This document shows, piece by piece, positions 36,584 to 46,485 of a stretch of DNA of 64,000 nucleotides. Position 1 is the first letter of the stretch; each line of letters starts with the position of its first letter. Below the pieces are notes generated by a model. It made no database searches. It saw nothing but the letters and a program-made list of their open reading frames with translations, and was not told where the DNA came from. The DNA is from Metabacillus niabensis (GTDB taxonomy: Bacteria > Bacillota > Bacilli > Bacillales > Bacillaceae), in assembly GCF_020524345.1 (NCBI RefSeq), contig NZ_JAIVLH010000018.1, positions 62,001 through 126,000 on the forward strand. The letters are read 5' to 3'. The position numbers were made by a program, and so were the translations under genes.

Positions 36584-37351
36584 TCACCTTATCTCGACAG
36601 TTTTTACTTGTACACCTTTTTCTTCCAGTGCTCTGCAAAATGATTCATCAATGTGATCATCTGTAATGACGTGACCAATTCGCTGAATGTCCGTAATTTG
36701 AGCAAATGTTCTTACACCAAATTTTGTAGAATCAGCCATCAGTATTGTTTTGTCTGCAATCGACATCATTTGTCTTTTTAATAAAGCCTGCCATTCATTT
36801 GAATCGCTTAAACCAGCGTCAACATGTACCCCTTTACATGATAAGAAAGCTTTGTTCACATGGTACATATTAAGTGACCTTTCGGCTAATGGACCAACAT
36901 AGGAAAGAGACTTCGGTTGGAGCATCCCACCAGTTGAGATCACTTTTACCTGTTCTTTTTTACTAAGCTCTATCGCTACCTTAATTGAATTTGTTAAAAC
37001 AGTTAAGGGCAGATCAGGCATTTCCTTTGCCATATACCATGCTGTTGTACTCGCATCAAGTACGATCTGATCACCTGGCTGAATAAGTTTCACTGCTTCA
37101 ATTGCAATGGATCTTTTTTCCGAAGCATTTGTGATTTCCCGTTCAGCATACGATACTTCAGTTTGCTCGTCTTTTATACTAACAGCTCCACCATGACTAC
37201 GGCGTAACAAGTTTTCTTTTTCAAGTTTCTCTAAATCACGTCGAATTGTCTCTTCCGTTACTTGGAAAATCTTACTTAACTCTGTTACACGAACACTTAA
37301 CTTCTCATTTACAACTTCAACGATTTTTTTATGTCTTTCTACTACAAGCAT
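36584..37351 (-). CDS. rhaR: DeoR-family regulator, probable rhamnose repressor
   Basis: 255 residues with an N-terminal DeoR helix-turn-helix (VTELSKIFQVTEETIRRDLEKLEKENLLRRSHGGAV) and a DeoR sensor domain (about 75-235) with STGGMLQPKSLSYVGPLAERSL and LMADSTKFGVRTF. DeoR-type RhaR proteins control rhamnose genes in several Bacillaceae (comparative genomics work). Its gene sits 247 bp downstream of rhaEW's stop on the same strand. Ribosome site CAGGAGGT. The operators are probably the TGTTT-rich repeats near 39690-39776. Confidence 0.85.
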   Translation of the reverse strand: MLVVERHKKIVEVVNEKLSVRVTELSKIFQVTEETIRRDLEKLEKENLLRRSHGGAVSIKDEQTEVSYAEREITNASEKRSIAIEAVKLIQPGDQIVLDASTTAWYMAKEMPDLPLTVLTNSIKVAIELSKKEQVKVISTGGMLQPKSLSYVGPLAERSLNMYHVNKAFLSCKGVHVDAGLSDSNEWQALLKRQMMSIADKTILMADSTKFGVRTFAQITDIQRIGHVITDDHIDESFCRALEEKGVQVKTVEIR

Positions 37352-37548
37352 TGATCAATACCTCCTGTTACTTCTTTTTATAATGAGGTCTGAGCTTACG
37401 TGCTAAAAGAGACAGCTCTTATGCTTGTAGGCTCTAGATATATTATTATACAAGAGTATACGTTTAAACGCATCGTGTTTTATACTAATGCGCTTTCAAA
37501 ACAGTTGCAACAAAAACTTGGCTTATTTCCAAGTCCTAATAATATAAA

Positions 37549-37590
37549 AAACAAGGTGTAATAGAAACTTTATTCTGTTACACCTTGTTT
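37549..37590 (-). terminator. Terminator of the rhaEW transcript
   Basis: Arms AACAAGGTGTAA and TTACACCTTGTT around a 16-base loop, with A and T runs on both sides. It lies 8 bp past the rhaEW stop. Confidence 0.85.
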
Positions 37591-37598
37591 AGTCTTTA

Positions 37599-39668
37599 TT
37601 ATCTAGTAAACGCTGCTGGAACTCCACCATCTACAGTTAACATACAACCTGTAGTACGATCTGATTTTGATGATGCAAAGAATAAAATAGATTGTGCAAT
37701 ATCTTTTGGATAGATATTTACTAGTAATGTAGTTCGTTTACGATAGTGATCTTCTAATTGATCTGGGTGAATTCCGTATGCTGCGGCACGCTCTTCTCTC
37801 CAGCTTGATCCCCAAATTGCTGAACCTTGAAGCACTGCATCTGGAAGAACTGAGTTTACACGGATTCCGAATTCTCCACCTTCTGCTGCAATACATCTTG
37901 CAAGGTGTGTTTCCATTGCTTTAACTGAGCTGTATGCTGCTGCATTTTTACCTGCATATACAGAGTTTTTCGAACCGATGAATACCATGTTTCCACCAGT
38001 ACCTTGTGATTTCATTTGTTTGAACGCTTCACGGGCAACTAGGAAGTAACCTGTACCAAGAACGTTCATATTTAGGTTCCACTCTTTTAAAGATGTTTCA
38101 TCAAACGGGCTTGAAGTTGCCAAACCTGCATTGTTTACGATAATATCAACGCCACCGTAAGTTAAAGCAGTTTGTTTGAATGCTTCTTGAACAGCTTCTT
38201 CACTTGTTACATCCATTTTTACTGCGAATGCACGACCCTCTCCATATTTCTCGTTGATTTCTGCTGCTACCTTTTCAGCACCTTCTAGGTTAAGGTCAGC
38301 AATTACTACATGTGCACCTTCTGCAACAAATTGACGGCAAGTTTCGCTACCGATACCACCAGCGCCACCTGTTACGAATGCAACTTGTCTTGAGAATTCA
38401 GCTTCTGCAGGAGCTAGAGATAATTTATAAAGCTCCAATGGCCAGTATTCTACATTAAATGATTCATTTTCATTTAATGAAACAAATTTTCCTAGAGTTG
38501 TAGAACGTTTCATAACCGCGATTGCACGGTGGTATAAAGCACCACTAACGTTAGCCATCGCTACGTTTTTACCAGTGTTCACCATTCCGATACCAGGAAT
38601 TAAAATAACACGTGGAGCTGTTTCAGAAATTTGGTCACCTTCGTTTTTGTTTCGTTCGAAGTATGCTTTGTACTCTTCTTTAAAGGCTTCGATTCCTGAT
38701 TTTACTTTTTCAATTAAGCTAGTAATATCTTGTTCTTGAGGGTTCCAGTTAATGAATAGTGGTGTCATTTTTGTGTGAACTAAATGATCTGGACATGCTG
38801 CTCCAACTTGTGATAATTCTGGAGCATTTTGGCTGTTTACAAATTGCAGCACATCTTCCGCATCATCATATGTTAATAGCATTTTCTTTTCTTCACTAAC
38901 TGCACCGCGAATCACTGGCATTACTTGCGCTAAAGCGCTTTTACGATCTTCTTCAGAAAGTGCTTCGTATTTTTGTCCTCCAAATACATTTTCTTCTACC
39001 AATTTAGCTTGGATATATTGTTCTGCTTCATTAATAACAGAAATTGTTTTTTCATAGCTTTCTTCAGCAGTTTCTCCCCAAACAACAAGACCGTGTTTTT
39101 CCATTAATACTAATTCTGCGTTTGGATTGTTTTTAACACCTTCTGCGATCATTTTAGAAAGTGTGAATCCTGGGCGAACATAAGGTACCCAGACAAAACG
39201 ATCTCCGTAGATTTCTTCAGCAATTTGGCGACCATTGTCTGCACAACAAAGACCAATGATTGCATCTGGGTGTGTATGGTCAACATGCTTGAATGGTAAG
39301 AACGCATGTAATAGAGTTTCGATTGATGCGCGTGGGTGTTTGCTATCGATCATGCAGTGTGCAAGGTATGCTACCATATCTTCATCTGACATTTCGTCAC
39401 GTTCGATTAATGGTCGAATATCTTCCATTCTTAGACCAGTGAAATTGTGAGCTTTCATTGTTGCTAAATCTGATCCACTACCTTTAACGTACATAACCTC
39501 AACGTCACGGCCACGGAAGTCTTTTTCAATCGTTTTCATTGATGTATTTCCGCCACCCCAGTTACAAACCGCACGATCTGAACCAATTAAGTTTGAGCGA
39601 TAAACTAGCTCTTCTACACCTTGAGACAATGAAGCTGCTTTTTCTTTATTCCATAAACTTTGTACCAC
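37599..39668 (-). CDS. rhaEW: Bifunctional rhamnulose-1-phosphate aldolase / lactaldehyde dehydrogenase
   Basis: 689 residues. The first 400 form a class II aldolase domain with the zinc-binding HVDHTHPDAIIG and MEKHGLVVWGE motifs; it splits L-rhamnulose 1-phosphate into dihydroxyacetone phosphate and L-lactaldehyde. Residues about 430-689 form a short-chain dehydrogenase with VTGGAGGIGSETCRQF and the YSSVK catalytic motif, which oxidises L-lactaldehyde to L-lactate. The start is GTG 39668 behind AGAGGAGG. It follows lutABC on the same strand but has its own likely promoter in the 108-bp gap. The lactate it makes is the substrate of LutABC. Confidence 0.95.
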   Translation of the reverse strand: MVQSLWNKEKAASLSQGVEELVYRSNLIGSDRAVCNWGGGNTSMKTIEKDFRGRDVEVMYVKGSGSDLATMKAHNFTGLRMEDIRPLIERDEMSDEDMVAYLAHCMIDSKHPRASIETLLHAFLPFKHVDHTHPDAIIGLCCADNGRQIAEEIYGDRFVWVPYVRPGFTLSKMIAEGVKNNPNAELVLMEKHGLVVWGETAEESYEKTISVINEAEQYIQAKLVEENVFGGQKYEALSEEDRKSALAQVMPVIRGAVSEEKKMLLTYDDAEDVLQFVNSQNAPELSQVGAACPDHLVHTKMTPLFINWNPQEQDITSLIEKVKSGIEAFKEEYKAYFERNKNEGDQISETAPRVILIPGIGMVNTGKNVAMANVSGALYHRAIAVMKRSTTLGKFVSLNENESFNVEYWPLELYKLSLAPAEAEFSRQVAFVTGGAGGIGSETCRQFVAEGAHVVIADLNLEGAEKVAAEINEKYGEGRAFAVKMDVTSEEAVQEAFKQTALTYGGVDIIVNNAGLATSSPFDETSLKEWNLNMNVLGTGYFLVAREAFKQMKSQGTGGNMVFIGSKNSVYAGKNAAAYSSVKAMETHLARCIAAEGGEFGIRVNSVLPDAVLQGSAIWGSSWREERAAAYGIHPDQLEDHYRKRTTLLVNIYPKDIAQSILFFASSKSDRTTGCMLTVDGGVPAAFTR

Positions 39669-39687
39669 TTTGTTTCCTCCTCTATTG

Positions 39688-39776
39688 TGTTTATATCTGT
39701 TTTTGTTTGATTATCTGTTTTTAATTATATACTATGTTTGTTTATTTTTGAATATATTTTTTGTTTATTTTTGAAT
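39688..39776 (-). promoter_or_regulatory. rhaEW promoter with repeated DeoR-type operator sequences
   Basis: On the minus strand TTCAAA (39747-39752) and TATAAT (39724-39729) are 17 bp apart, a good sigma-A promoter. A 17-bp sequence (TTTGTTTATTTTTGAAT) occurs at 39737-39753 and again at 39760-39776, the first covering the -35 and spacer. Downstream of the -10, positions 39688-39709 match 58020-58041 in the uronate operon leader at 20 of 22 bases. These TGTTT-rich repeats are typical of DeoR-family operators. Confidence 0.65.
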
Positions 39777-40496
39777 TTATTTATCTTCCACAAGAATATA
39801 CGTTGCTTTTATTGGACCGTGAACCCCTACAATGAGGTTCAATTCAATATCAGCGCTATTACTTGGTCCTGTAATAAAATCAATACAGGAAGAAATGTTT
39901 TTTCCTTCTTGGACTTGTTTGTTAATGAAAGCAGTAGCTTGTGTCATTCTAGGCACAAGTGTACTTTTAGGTACAATCGCAATATAGGTTTTTGGTAATA
40001 AGCTAACGGATCTCCCTTTGTTTTCACTACTGAATAACACAACTGTTCCAGATTCTGCAAGAGTGATATCACTAAAAGTGATCCCCACATCTGCTTTTTC
40101 TGCCGCTTCTAAGTTTTTCTCTTTAAGAGCCGGATTCCAAATGTGGACTTCAATATTCTCTTCAGGGAGCTTATCTAATAGATCTTTTTCTAATCCAAAC
40201 TGTTGGTGACGTTCATCCTTCCATGTCACAATACTTCCAACTTCGTATTGCGCAAACACTTCCCGGATTTTTTGGGAAAGTTGCTCAGAATTCGTCTCAA
40301 TAAATTGGGTATGAATAACTTCACAATGTTTTTTCAGAACCTCGACCAATTCATCCTGTGTGGCATCTTTTAACACATCATATTGAGTGGTTGTCGTCCA
40401 TTGTGGTTTTGTAACGGTTTTCACTCTATCTCTTCCTAATTTTTCAGCTACTGTATTGAGAAATGAATCGCGATTTATGATTTGTCCTGCTGCCAT
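39777..40496 (-). CDS. lutC: Lactate utilisation protein C
   Basis: 239 residues of the LUD domain family: AAGQIINRDSFLN at the start, DVGITFSDITLAESGTVVLFS and the C-terminal GPSNSADIELNLIVGVHGP. Third subunit of the LutABC complex that oxidises L-lactate to pyruvate in the cytoplasm. The start is ATG 40496, preceded by GGAGGGG; longer in-frame starts lie inside lutB. No cysteine cluster is present, as is usual for LutC. Confidence 0.93.
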   Translation of the reverse strand: MAAGQIINRDSFLNTVAEKLGRDRVKTVTKPQWTTTTQYDVLKDATQDELVEVLKKHCEVIHTQFIETNSEQLSQKIREVFAQYEVGSIVTWKDERHQQFGLEKDLLDKLPEENIEVHIWNPALKEKNLEAAEKADVGITFSDITLAESGTVVLFSSENKGRSVSLLPKTYIAIVPKSTLVPRMTQATAFINKQVQEGKNISSCIDFITGPSNSADIELNLIVGVHGPIKATYILVEDK

Positions 40497-40500
40497 CTTT

Positions 40501-41925
40501 TTATTCCCCTCCTTTTTCTCTCTTTTTATACCAGTCTCTAAATCTTTCTTTACTTGGTGCCGGGAAATCACGTACATCTGTCCATGGCTTCATAGGACCT
40601 GGTCCTTTTTGAATGCTGTTTTCTTTTGTAAATGGCGCCATGACAGATGAAGCTGATTTTGTCCCTGTTTTATATAGACTTGGTGAACTTGCTGCTAGTT
40701 GGAACCCTTTCATCGCAAGCTTTTCACCAAATGGTGATTTCTTTTCATCTTCAACAATTTTTCTTCGATGTTTAATTAAAAGTTCATGAAGAGGTATTTT
40801 TACTGGGCAGACATCTGTACATGCTGCACATAATGATGATGCATAAGGGAGCTCCTTATAATCTTCATAACCTCCAAGCAACGGTGATAACACTGCACCA
40901 ATTGGTCCCGCATAGATTGAGCCATAAGAATGTCCACCAACATGTCGATATACTGGACATACATTGACACAAGCTGCACAACGAATACAATGAAGGGCAC
41001 TTTGAAATTCAGTTCCCAGTATATTTGAACGTCCGTTATCAACAATAACCAAATGGAATTCTTCAGGTCCATCAACGTCACCCTCGTCTTTTGGTCCAGT
41101 TAATCCTGTAATATAGCTAGTTAGTTTTTGTCCAACAGAGCTTCTGCACAGTAAACTTACCATTATATCTAGCTCTTCCCATGTTGGAACGATCCGCTCC
41201 ATTCCCATAACAGTAATTTGTGTTTTCGGTAAAGCGGTTACAAGTCCGGCATTTCCTTCATTTGTGACTAGACTTATAGAACCAGATTCCGCAACAGCAA
41301 AGTTACATCCTGTAATTCCAAGATCTGCACTTAAGAATTCTTGCCTTAATTGCTCTCTAGCAAAAAGAGCAAGCTCTTCAGGAATTTCCGACTTATCATA
41401 GCCTCTTTTTTCTTTGAATGTGTCACGAATTTGCTCTTTGTTTTTATGAAGAGCCGGAACAACGATATGTGATGGTGGATCATGATCATCAAGCTGAAGA
41501 ATATATTCACCTAAATCCGTTTCTACTACTTCACAGCCCGCATTTTCAAGCGCACTATTTAAGTGGATTTCTTCTGTTACCATTGATTTTGACTTTACGA
41601 CTTTCTTCGCTTGTTTTTCTTTTGCTACTTTTGTGATGTACTCATTTGCCTCTTCTTTTGTTGAAGCAAAAAATACATGGCCACCACGTTTTTTTACATT
41701 TTCACTTAACTGTTCCAAATAGTAGTCAAGGTGTTGAAGCGTATGTGATCTGATTTCTTCACCAAGCTTTCTCCATTCTTCCCAATTCCCCAGCTCTTCT
41801 GTTGCCAACAGCCGTTTTCCCTGCATTCTCTCTTGAGCAGATGCAACCGCATTTCTCATAAAGGAATTGTTTACACCTTTATCAACACGATCAAAAAACT
41901 TTTCATCACTAATTTTCATCGCCAT
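40501..41925 (-). CDS. lutB: Lactate utilisation iron-sulfur protein B
   Basis: 474 residues, nearly the same as B. subtilis LutB (for example [15 protein letters not shown] and [10 protein letters not shown] regions). An N-terminal LUD domain (about 70-300) is followed by two [4Fe-4S] ferredoxin-type clusters, [14 protein letters not shown] and [13 protein letters not shown], and a C-terminal tail. It passes electrons from L-lactate oxidation. The gene starts 1 bp after the lutA stop, with GAGGTG as ribosome site; MKISDEK two codons later is an alternative start. Confidence 0.95.
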   Translation of the reverse strand: MAMKISDEKFFDRVDKGVNNSFMRNAVASAQERMQGKRLLATEELGNWEEWRKLGEEIRSHTLQHLDYYLEQLSENVKKRGGHVFFASTKEEANEYITKVAKEKQAKKVVKSKSMVTEEIHLNSALENAGCEVVETDLGEYILQLDDHDPPSHIVVPALHKNKEQIRDTFKEKRGYDKSEIPEELALFAREQLRQEFLSADLGITGCNFAVAESGSISLVTNEGNAGLVTALPKTQITVMGMERIVPTWEELDIMVSLLCRSSVGQKLTSYITGLTGPKDEGDVDGPEEFHLVIVDNGRSNILGTEFQSALHCIRCAACVNVCPVYRHVGGHSYGSIYAGPIGAVLSPLLGGYEDYKELPYASSLCAACTDVCPVKIPLHELLIKHRRKIVEDEKKSPFGEKLAMKGFQLAASSPSLYKTGTKSASSVMAPFTKENSIQKGPGPMKPWTDVRDFPAPSKERFRDWYKKREKGGE

Positions 41926-41926
41926 T

Positions 41927-42649
41927 TCACTTCACCTCGCTGTTCAATACTTCTGCTATATGAATGACTTTAATTGGCTTTCCTTTTCGGTTAATTCTTC
42001 CACCGATGTTCATTAAGCAGCCGCAATCAGCGCCAATTAATACTTCTGCACCTGTTTCTTCTATATGTCTCACCTTTTCATCTACCATTTGCTCTGAAAT
42101 AGGAACCATTTTGACTGAAAAAGTTCCACCAAATCCACAGCAATCATGACTATTAGGAAGCGGCTTTACCTCTAAGCCATCAACATTATCTAATAGCTTG
42201 CCGGGTGAGTCCTTTACACCTAGTAAGCGTGTCATGTGACAGGATTTATGATAAGTGGCACAAGCCGGTAAACTAGCATTCACGTTTTCTACTTTTAGTA
42301 CTTCGACAATAAACTGAGTTAATTCAAATGATTTTTTTGCTAATTTTTCCGCTTTTTCTTTCCACACTGGCTCATTTTCAAATAGATGACCGTATTCATG
42401 TAGCATCGCTACACATGAACCGGATGGACCTACAACATAATCTGAATTCTCAAACGTACGAATCATGTGTTTTGCCACTTCTTTTGTTTCTTTATGATAT
42501 CCGCTATTAAAAGCAGGTTGTCCACAGCAGGTTTGCTGTTCTGGAAAATCAACTTCACAACCAAGCTTTTCTAAAAGCTCCACAGTGTGTTTTCCAACAT
42601 TCGAATAAAACACATCTGCTAAGCATGTAATAAATAAGGATACTTTCAT
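41927..42649 (-). CDS. lutA: Lactate utilisation iron-sulfur protein A
   Basis: 240 residues with two cysteine-rich CCG domains: [11 protein letters not shown] near residue 42 and [11 protein letters not shown] near residue 170, plus CHMTR and GADCGCLMN ligands. This is the first gene of lutABC. The ribosome site GGAGGG is strong. The location directly upstream of rhaEW links lactate oxidation to rhamnose breakdown. Confidence 0.95.
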   Translation of the reverse strand: MKVSLFITCLADVFYSNVGKHTVELLEKLGCEVDFPEQQTCCGQPAFNSGYHKETKEVAKHMIRTFENSDYVVGPSGSCVAMLHEYGHLFENEPVWKEKAEKLAKKSFELTQFIVEVLKVENVNASLPACATYHKSCHMTRLLGVKDSPGKLLDNVDGLEVKPLPNSHDCCGFGGTFSVKMVPISEQMVDEKVRHIEETGAEVLIGADCGCLMNIGGRINRKGKPIKVIHIAEVLNSEVK

Positions 42650-42814
42650 TTCCTAATTCCCTCCATTCATTTTTGGAGCAATCTTTTTTATTGATTATAC
42701 TACTAAACCCACAAAATATCACCCGTTTTTATTTGTTTTTTTTGATTTGTTTTTATTTTAATTAGATATCTTAGTTTTTTTAGGAGATTTCAAAAATGAT
42801 TTATTAGAATTAGT

Positions 42815-43074
42815 GACGGACTTTTTGTTGCTGTAGGTAGCGGCATTTGTCTTTCATTGCCTCTATGAAGGACTTTTCTCTTCTGTGACATATGACTATT
42901 GTCTTTCATTCCCCCTATGAAGGACTTTTCTCTTCTGTGACAGATGACTTTTGTCTTTCATTCCCCCTATGAAGGACTTTTCTCTTCTGTGACGGATGAC
43001 CTTTGTCTTTCATTCCCCCTATGAACGACTTTTCCCTCAAAGAGTAAATCCCTTTTGTACTTTACTCACATTAA
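42815..43074. repeat. Tandem array of five 52-bp repeats (array 2)
   Basis: Units start at 42815, 42867, 42919, 42971 and 43023, each exactly 52 bp; the first and last are degenerate and the three central units are almost identical. Unit positions 1-7 read GAAGGAC, positions 34-41 TGTCTTTC, and the end CCTAT, the same skeleton in the same phase as array 1 at 27696-28007. The array occupies most of the 483-bp gap between lutA and the ltaS terminator. No coding frame is seen. Confidence 0.95.
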
Positions 43075-43093
43075 ATCATTTACAAAAACAAAA

Positions 43094-43125
43094 AAAGCTG
43101 CTGAGTTCATAAACTCAACAGCTTT
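43094..43125 (-). terminator. Terminator of ltaS
   Basis: Arms AAAGCTGCTGAGTT (43094-43107) and AACTCAACAGCTTT (43112-43125), with one wobble pair and a 4-base loop, followed on the minus strand by TTTTTTGTTTTTG. Confidence 0.85.
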
Positions 43126-43132
43126 CATATCA

Positions 43133-45136
43133 TTATTTAGTTTCAGTTGCATTTTCTTTTTCAGTTTGAGCTTCTGCATTTTCTGCTTCTGTCTCAGTAT
43201 TACTCTTTTCAATAATTGATTTCTTTTCACTGTAGTCATACTTTGAACGGTCTACAGGAGTGAAATTTTGTGGTGTGTAGAAGCGTAAAAGATCTCCTTC
43301 CACAAGCTTGTCAGAGTAACTTAATTTCATTTCAGCAATTTCTTTTTGCTTTAGCGCTTCTTCTGTTGCATCTATTTCAGTTCCAGTTGCTGAATCAAAG
43401 TATTTACCACCAGTGTATACTACTTCCGGACTGACAAAGTCACCATTTCTAAATGGAACCAGCTCATCATGTTCTTCAGATAATAAATCTGTTCCAAATT
43501 GCACATACTGTTTAGTATCAACACCTAGTAAATGCAATAATGTTGGAAGAAGATCAATTTGACCGCCATATTGGTGCATTGTTCCGCCTTCAAGACCAGG
43601 TGCATGAATAAATAATGGGACTCTTTGAAGACCTGTACTTTCAAATTGTCCAACTTCTTTACCTAGAACTTTAGACATTGCTTTATTATGATTTTCTGAA
43701 ATACCGTAATGGTCACCATACATAACAACAATTGTATTTTTATCTAACCCGGATTCTTTTAGATAATCAAAGAATTCCTTTAATGCCTCATCAGCATAAC
43801 GTGCTGTCTGGAAGTAATTATCAACAGACATATCTCCAGTCGTATGAGGTTCAATTGTTGCTAATTCCTGATTCATTTTATAAGGATAATGATTTGTTAC
43901 TGTAATAAATTTTGTATAAAACGGCTGTGGTAATGTTTCAAGTAATGGTTCTGATTGCTGGAAGAACGGCTTATCCATTAACCCGTATTCAGCAAGATCT
44001 TCTGGATTTAAATCATAATAACTAGAGTCAAAGAAATAATCATAACCAAATGATTTATAAATTTCGTCACGATTCCAGAAGGAACCTTTATTACCGTGGA
44101 ATACAGCTGACGTGTATCCTTCTTGACCTAAAATAGCTGGTGCAGATTGATACGTATTTAAACCTTTTGTTGAGAAAGCAGATCCTTGTGGAAGCCCAAA
44201 CAACGAGTTTTCTAACATAAATTCAGCATCAGCTGTTTTTCCTTGTGCTGTTTGATGGAAAAAGTTATCGAAATACAATGTGTTAGAATCCTTTGTTAAA
44301 GAATTCAAAAACGGTGTTACTTCCTCTCCATTTAACTTATAATCGATAATAAAATTCTGAATCGATTCTAAGTGAAGATAAACGACATTCATTCCTTTTG
44401 CAGCACCAAAATATTCAGGATTTGGGCTTGCATAATTAGAACGAGTATAGTTAAGCACTTCTGTAATATCATTACTATCCGCCATTGCACGTTTAGCAGA
44501 TGCTCTTGTACTTTGTACAGCATCATAAATCGTATAATTGTACATACCTAAATACTTAACGATATAATTTCGGTCAAATGTTCTTGTTAATAGCTGAGGA
44601 CGATCTTTTTCAGCAAGTCCAAGGTTAATGCTCATAATAAGTATTGCTGCTAATAAAACAGTCCCTACTTTTCTAAGTTTAATGACCTGTACTTGTTTGT
44701 TTTGACGTCGGAATAAAATTCCTAACACAAGTATAATAACCGGATCAAGGAAAATCAGAATATCGGTTGAATGCAATAGTGAAGTCACACTAGTACTTAC
44801 ATCCCCAAAGTTTTGCGTTTGAGTCAATGTTGGCAGTGTAATAAAATCACTAAAGAATCTGTAGTACACAACATTGGCAAACAATAAAAAGCTCATTAAA
44901 AAGTCAAACACAATTAACCATAACAATTTTCTTTTTCTTGATAATAAAGATAACCCAAGGAACAATAGTGCTGATCCTAACGGATTGAAAAATAATAGAA
45001 ACTCTTGTAAGCCATTTTCTAAGCCTAAATTAAATTCATTATGTTGAACGAAATATGTTTTTATCCATAATAATAAAACAGCTAAAAAGAAAAGGCTCAT
45101 ATAATTATTTTGGATGTTATTAAAAAACTTCCTCAT
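43133..45136 (-). CDS. ltaS: Lipoteichoic acid synthase-type glycerol phosphate transferase
   Basis: 667 residues: five N-terminal membrane helices (within about 12-175) and an extracellular sulfatase-fold domain (about 245-570). Metal and nucleophile motifs are VVYLHLES (Glu257), AQGKTADAEF with nucleophile Thr301, WNRDEIY and VMYGDHYGI. It polymerises glycerol phosphate from phosphatidylglycerol on the outer membrane face. An ASAKRAM stretch around 212-218 resembles the signal-peptidase site of LtaS proteins. The C-terminal tail is rich in Glu, Asn and Thr. It is divergent from the YtvI-like gene. Bacilli have several paralogues, so which one this is remains open. Confidence 0.9.
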   Translation of the reverse strand: MRKFFNNIQNNYMSLFFLAVLLLWIKTYFVQHNEFNLGLENGLQEFLLFFNPLGSALLFLGLSLLSRKRKLLWLIVFDFLMSFLLFANVVYYRFFSDFITLPTLTQTQNFGDVSTSVTSLLHSTDILIFLDPVIILVLGILFRRQNKQVQVIKLRKVGTVLLAAILIMSINLGLAEKDRPQLLTRTFDRNYIVKYLGMYNYTIYDAVQSTRASAKRAMADSNDITEVLNYTRSNYASPNPEYFGAAKGMNVVYLHLESIQNFIIDYKLNGEEVTPFLNSLTKDSNTLYFDNFFHQTAQGKTADAEFMLENSLFGLPQGSAFSTKGLNTYQSAPAILGQEGYTSAVFHGNKGSFWNRDEIYKSFGYDYFFDSSYYDLNPEDLAEYGLMDKPFFQQSEPLLETLPQPFYTKFITVTNHYPYKMNQELATIEPHTTGDMSVDNYFQTARYADEALKEFFDYLKESGLDKNTIVVMYGDHYGISENHNKAMSKVLGKEVGQFESTGLQRVPLFIHAPGLEGGTMHQYGGQIDLLPTLLHLLGVDTKQYVQFGTDLLSEEHDELVPFRNGDFVSPEVVYTGGKYFDSATGTEIDATEEALKQKEIAEMKLSYSDKLVEGDLLRFYTPQNFTPVDRSKYDYSEKKSIIEKSNTETEAENAEAQTEKENATETK

Positions 45137-45438
45137 TATTTCACCTCTTGTTCAATTTCAAATCAAAGTCATTCAATTATTCTATTAGATTTTCATCATA
45201 AAGTAAAGGTCTTGCTGTTAGTCTAATTTTCCCAAATATTTTTCATCACCTGTATACCGGCATGTAAACAATATCATTAACTGGTCAACAACATGGTATA
45301 ATGACTACATAGTCCACGTTTTCTTTTTGGTAGAATAATATAATTTATTTTATTCATATTAACATATAGGAGAAATTGGCTCCACAGTATATAATAAAGA
45401 TATAATATGTTTGATTTTTCACAATTTTGAGGTGCCCA

Positions 45439-46476
45439 ATGTCATATAAAAAAATAATTTTTCTTACCGTAACGATAGGTATCATCATATTTTTGATTCC
45501 ATACTGTATTCCCATTATTTTAGCACTATTAACAGCTATATTATTAGAACCTGCTGTACAGGTTGGCATGCGTTCATTAAAAATAAAACGGCAGCTAAGT
45601 GTAACGATTGTTTTTATCCTGTTTCTTTTAATTTTTGGATTAAGCGGCTACTGGATCATAACTACACTCGTTGTTCAATTGTTAGATGTGACGAAAAACT
45701 TTCCTGATTATTATTATCTTTTCGCAGATGAAGCACAAGAGTTATTCAAGCACTTCCAGGGATATTATATCCAAATCCCTAATGAATATCTTTCAACCAT
45801 CCAGCAAGGGATAGAATCACTTAAAGACTTTGTATTAGGATTAGCTACTTCCATTACGAAGAACCTATTTGATTTTATTGCATCTATTCCATTAATCTTA
45901 GTACACACGATTATTTATTTAGTAGCCATGTTTCTATTTTGCCTTGACTTGCCAAAAATTAAGATCAGAGTGCTGAGTATTTTTTCTGATTCGACTAGAG
46001 AAAAAATCGATTTGGTTGTTAGTCAATTGTTAAAAGCATTTATCGGCTTTTTTAAAGCACAAATTATCTTCTGTTTCATTACATTTATTTTGTCTTTTGT
46101 AGGGCTTCTTATTTTAAAAGTAGAATATGCACTTGTTTTATCACTATGCGTTGTTTTAGTTGATATACTGCCTATCTTAGGGGCAGGTTCCTTCCTGGTT
46201 CCTTGGGCAATCTACAACTTTGTGTTTGGCAGCACACATCTCGGAATCGGGTTAATTATCCTTTTCGCCGTTATTACGATTGTCCGGAGAGTAATAGAGC
46301 CTAAAATCCTTGGAGCCAGCATAGGAATCAGTGCACTTTCGGCTTTGATAAGTATGTATATCGGATTTGAATTAATAGGATTCATAGGGTTGATCATTGG
46401 TCCTGCTCTCATTATTATCTTGCAAGCTTTATATAAAGCAGGATTTATTAAAATAGGCAAGCTCAACAAAATATAA
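45439..46476 (+). CDS. AI-2E family membrane protein (YtvI-like)
   Basis: About 345 residues with roughly eight hydrophobic helices. The pattern is typical of the AI-2E/PerM/YtvI family: IPYCIPIILALLTAILLEPAV near the N-terminus, and C-terminal VDILPILGAGSFLVPWAIY and GASIGISALSALISMYIG. The start is ATG 45439 after GAGGTG; TTG 45427 would include that site. Function in bacilli is unclear; YtvI is linked to sporulation membranes. The 302-bp divergent gap before it shows no marked element. Confidence 0.85.
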   Translation: MSYKKIIFLTVTIGIIIFLIPYCIPIILALLTAILLEPAVQVGMRSLKIKRQLSVTIVFILFLLIFGLSGYWIITTLVVQLLDVTKNFPDYYYLFADEAQELFKHFQGYYIQIPNEYLSTIQQGIESLKDFVLGLATSITKNLFDFIASIPLILVHTIIYLVAMFLFCLDLPKIKIRVLSIFSDSTREKIDLVVSQLLKAFIGFFKAQIIFCFITFILSFVGLLILKVEYALVLSLCVVLVDILPILGAGSFLVPWAIYNFVFGSTHLGIGLIILFAVITIVRRVIEPKILGASIGISALSALISMYIGFELIGFIGLIIGPALIIILQALYKAGFIKIGKLNKI

Positions 46477-46485
46477 TATGACTGC

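Noticed and set aside
42815-43074. Insertion sequence or minisatellite coding region
   Set aside because: No transposase or open frame; exact 52-bp units related to array 1 point to an intergenic repeat family instead.
43133-45136. Second sugar sulfatase
   Set aside because: The sulfatase fold is present, but the Thr nucleophile and five membrane helices identify it as an LtaS-type enzyme, with no CxPSR motif.
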